Shown in pieces: positions 6,022-7,293 of a stretch of 7,293 nt of DNA. The stretch spans positions 1-7,293 of the forward strand of contig DATNIC010000159.1 in the NCBI GenBank assembly GCA_035604635.1, in the 5' to 3' direction. The notes beneath the pieces were generated by a model, which had not been told where the DNA came from, did no database searches, and was given only the letters and a program-made list of their open reading frames with translations. This DNA is from DATNIC01 sp035604635. Lineage in GTDB: Bacteria > Vulcanimicrobiota > Vulcanimicrobiia > Vulcanimicrobiales > Vulcanimicrobiaceae. A program made the translations under genes and the position numbers. Within the stretch, counting starts at the first letter, position 1, and every line of letters starts with the position of its first letter.

Positions 6022-6812
6022 CAAGCCGTCGCTCCGCCGTCGATCGGGATGACGGCACCGGTGACGTAACTCGACGCCGGCGACGCCAGGAAGAGCGCAA
6101 GCCCTTTGATCTCGTCGGGCTCGGCGATGCGATGAAGCGGTATCATCGCTTCGAACTGCTTTCGCACTTCCGGATCCTTTTTGACGCGTCCGTTTGCGAT
6201 GTTGGTGAGGAAGGGTCCCGGTGCGATTGCATTGACCAAGATGTTGTGCTGTGCAAGCTCGACCGCGGCGTGGCGGATCAGGTTGTTGAGCGCGGCTTTC
6301 GTCGCGGCGTACGCGTAGCCGACCATCGGCTCCGATTTCATCCCGCCGATCGAGGATGTGACGATGATGCGCCCACTGCGCTGCGCGGTCATCGGCGCGG
6401 CGGCGGCTTGGATCGTCGCGAAGACGCTCGTCAAATTGATATCGACGACGTTTTTCCAGCGTTCGAGCGGGACGTTGCGGATCGCACCGGCTTCGGTGAA
6501 CGGTCCGGTCCCGGCCGAGATGCCCGCGTTGGCGAACACGACGTCGAGGCGGCCGTGCTTCCGGGCAGTCGCGTCGACCGCGCCACGCAGCGCATCCGTA
6601 TCGCCGACGTCGAGGACGATCGCCTCAACCGACGCGCCGCTTTGCTGCAGCGTCGCGGCCCGTTCGCGCAACGTTCGTTCGTCGATATCCGTCATGACGA
6701 CGTGCGCGCCGTTTTCAGCGAGCACCTCGCTGTACGCCAGACCCAGGCCGCTCGCCGCTCCGGTCACGAAGACGACCTGCCCGCTCACGTCGAAAAGTTG
6801 CGCCGCCTTCAT
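6018..6812 (-). CDS. SDR-family NAD(P)-dependent oxidoreductase (first gene of the minus-strand operon)
   Basis: A 264-residue classical SDR and the apparent first gene of the leftward operon. It shows T-G-A-A-S-G-L-G at 17-24, Asp42 after beta-2 (NAD preference), L-D-V at 67-69, N-A-G at 95-97, Asn126, Ser153/Ser154, and Tyr168-A-A-T-Lys172. The C-terminus 'SSYVTGAVIPIDGGATAW' is the standard SDR/FabG-like ending, so the protein is full length. It is clearly distinct from its neighbour SDR, so the pair are not a recent tandem duplication and likely act on different steps. ATG 6812 has no strong Shine-Dalgarno (a GAAG lies in the leader), but the next motif spacing and the N-terminus M-K-A-A-Q-L-F-D-V-S-G-Q fit family starts. 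Its gene start is divergent from the amidase with 50 bases between them. The catalytic family is sure, the substrate unknown. Confidence 0.88.
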   Translation of the reverse strand: MKAAQLFDVSGQVVFVTGAASGLGLAYSEVLAENGAHVVMTDIDERTLRERAATLQQSGASVEAIVLDVGDTDALRGAVDATARKHGRLDVVFANAGISAGTGPFTEAGAIRNVPLERWKNVVDINLTSVFATIQAAAAPMTAQRSGRIIVTSSIGGMKSEPMVGYAYAATKAALNNLIRHAAVELAQHNILVNAIAPGPFLTNIANGRVKKDPEVRKQFEAMIPLHRIAEPDEIKGLALFLASPASSYVTGAVIPIDGGATAW

Positions 6813-6845
6813 CCGGCCAGAGCTTCACGGGATGCGCTCGAATCT

Positions 6846-6862
6846 CCGCCGAACAGCGGCGG
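6846..6862. repeat. 6-bp inverted repeat directly before the amidase start
   Basis: CCGCCG (6846-6851), spacer AACAG, CGGCGG (6857-6862) form a perfect short palindrome that ends exactly at the GTG of the amidase. In mRNA it could fold into a small GC hairpin covering the ribosome-binding zone, or it could be a protein site in the 50-base divergent region. At this GC content a 6-bp repeat can also be chance. Confidence 0.3.
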
Positions 6863-7293
6863 GTGATCGACGATCCGTTCGGCGCATTTTGTGCGTTTTC
6901 AACTGCGCGTCTCGAAGGAGCCGGGACCGGTCCATTGGCCGGCCGGACGTTTGCGGCGAAAGACCTCTTCGACGTCGCAGGGCATGTGACGGGCGGCGGA
7001 AATCCGGATTGGCTCGCGACGCACGACCCGGCGGAGAAAACGGCGTGGGCCGTGCAAACGCTCGTCGACGCGGGTGCGACGATGGTCGGCAAAACGCACA
7101 CCGACGAGCTCTCGCGCGGGATCTTCGGCGAAAACGCGCATTACGGCACGCCGATCAACCCGCGCGCCCCGGGACGCGTTCCGGGGGGATCGTCGAGCGG
7201 ATCGGCGGCGGCAGTCGCCGGCGACCTCGTCGACTTTGCGATCGGCACCGACACGGGCGGGTCGGTGCGCGTCCCGGCGAGTTTTTGCGGACT
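6863..7293 (+). CDS. Amidase-signature family hydrolase, N-terminal part
   Basis: The first 143 residues are present and the gene runs off the right edge. It belongs to the amidase-signature family, which hydrolyses amides to carboxylate plus ammonia or amine through a Ser-cisSer-Lys triad. The triad is intact: Lys33 in F-A-A-K-D-L-F-D-V, Ser110 in P-G-G-S-S-S-G-S, and Ser134 in G-T-D-T-G-G-S-V-R, the last two spaced by 24 as in characterised members. The stretch G-E-N-A-H-Y-G-T-P-I-N-P and the ending S-V-R-V-P-A-S-F-C-G recall, from memory, the plant AMI1/Toc64-type branch rather than GatA. The start is GTG 6863, the furthest upstream plausible start giving 'MIDDPFGAFC'; the Shine-Dalgarno is weak, so it could be off. 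The gene is divergent from the SDR operon. Substrate unknown; an arylacetamide or similar amide is possible. Confidence 0.85.
   Translation, partial: MIDDPFGAFCAFSTARLEGAGTGPLAGRTFAAKDLFDVAGHVTGGGNPDWLATHDPAEKTAWAVQTLVDAGATMVGKTHTDELSRGIFGENAHYGTPINPRAPGRVPGGSSSGSAAAVAGDLVDFAIGTDTGGSVRVPASFCG

Noticed and set aside
5892..6866. Plus-strand open frame of 324 codons opposite the first SDR
   Set aside because: It is antisense to a complete SDR with all catalytic motifs; its translation is Arg/Asp-rich without motifs.

Overview
The window reads as a catabolic accessory cluster from a GC-rich bacterium (my visual estimate is roughly 60-65% GC). Starts are a mix of ATG and GTG, genes are packed with 1-4 base overlaps, and two proteins carry Sec-type signal peptides. 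No marker gene fixes the taxon. The enzyme mix resembles soil Proteobacteria or candidate phyla such as Eremiobacterota, but that is only an impression. There is no tRNA, rRNA, CRISPR array, transposase, phage gene or plasmid gene. Nearly all the DNA is coding: the largest gap is 90 bases and there is no gene-free stretch above 300 bases.

Layout, left to right. (1) Bases 1-192, minus strand: the N-terminal 64 residues of an amidohydrolase_2/ACMSD-type protein that runs off the left edge. (2) Bases 193-282: a divergent intergenic region with a perfect 9-bp inverted repeat. (3) Bases 283-3237, plus strand: three tightly coupled genes, namely an NMT1/THI5-type periplasmic substrate-binding protein, a medium-chain (zinc-type) dehydrogenase that keeps only its structural zinc site, and a second, divergent NMT1-type binding protein. 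(4) Bases 3221-6812, minus strand: a four-gene operon transcribed leftwards in the order SDR, SDR, alpha/beta hydrolase, luciferase-like flavin monooxygenase, with two NTGA start/stop overlaps and a 6-base gap. It converges on the plus-strand operon with a 17-base 3' overlap. (5) Bases 6813-6862: a second short divergent region with a 6-bp inverted repeat. (6) Bases 6863-7293, plus strand: the N-terminal 143 residues of an amidase-signature hydrolase that runs off the right edge.

How the genes may work together (inference). Two secreted binding proteins would capture a small substrate outside the membrane, but no permease or ATPase is present here. Two SDRs and an MDR would handle alcohol/carbonyl redox steps. 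The flavin monooxygenase would insert oxygen, the alpha/beta hydrolase would cleave the resulting ester, lactone or C-C bond, and the amidohydrolase and amidase would open or trim carboxylated or amide groups. The SDR, flavin monooxygenase and hydrolase set matches the logic of Baeyer-Villiger-type degradation (alcohol to ketone to ester to acid plus alcohol), but the substrate cannot be read from the sequence. No regulator is encoded in the window.
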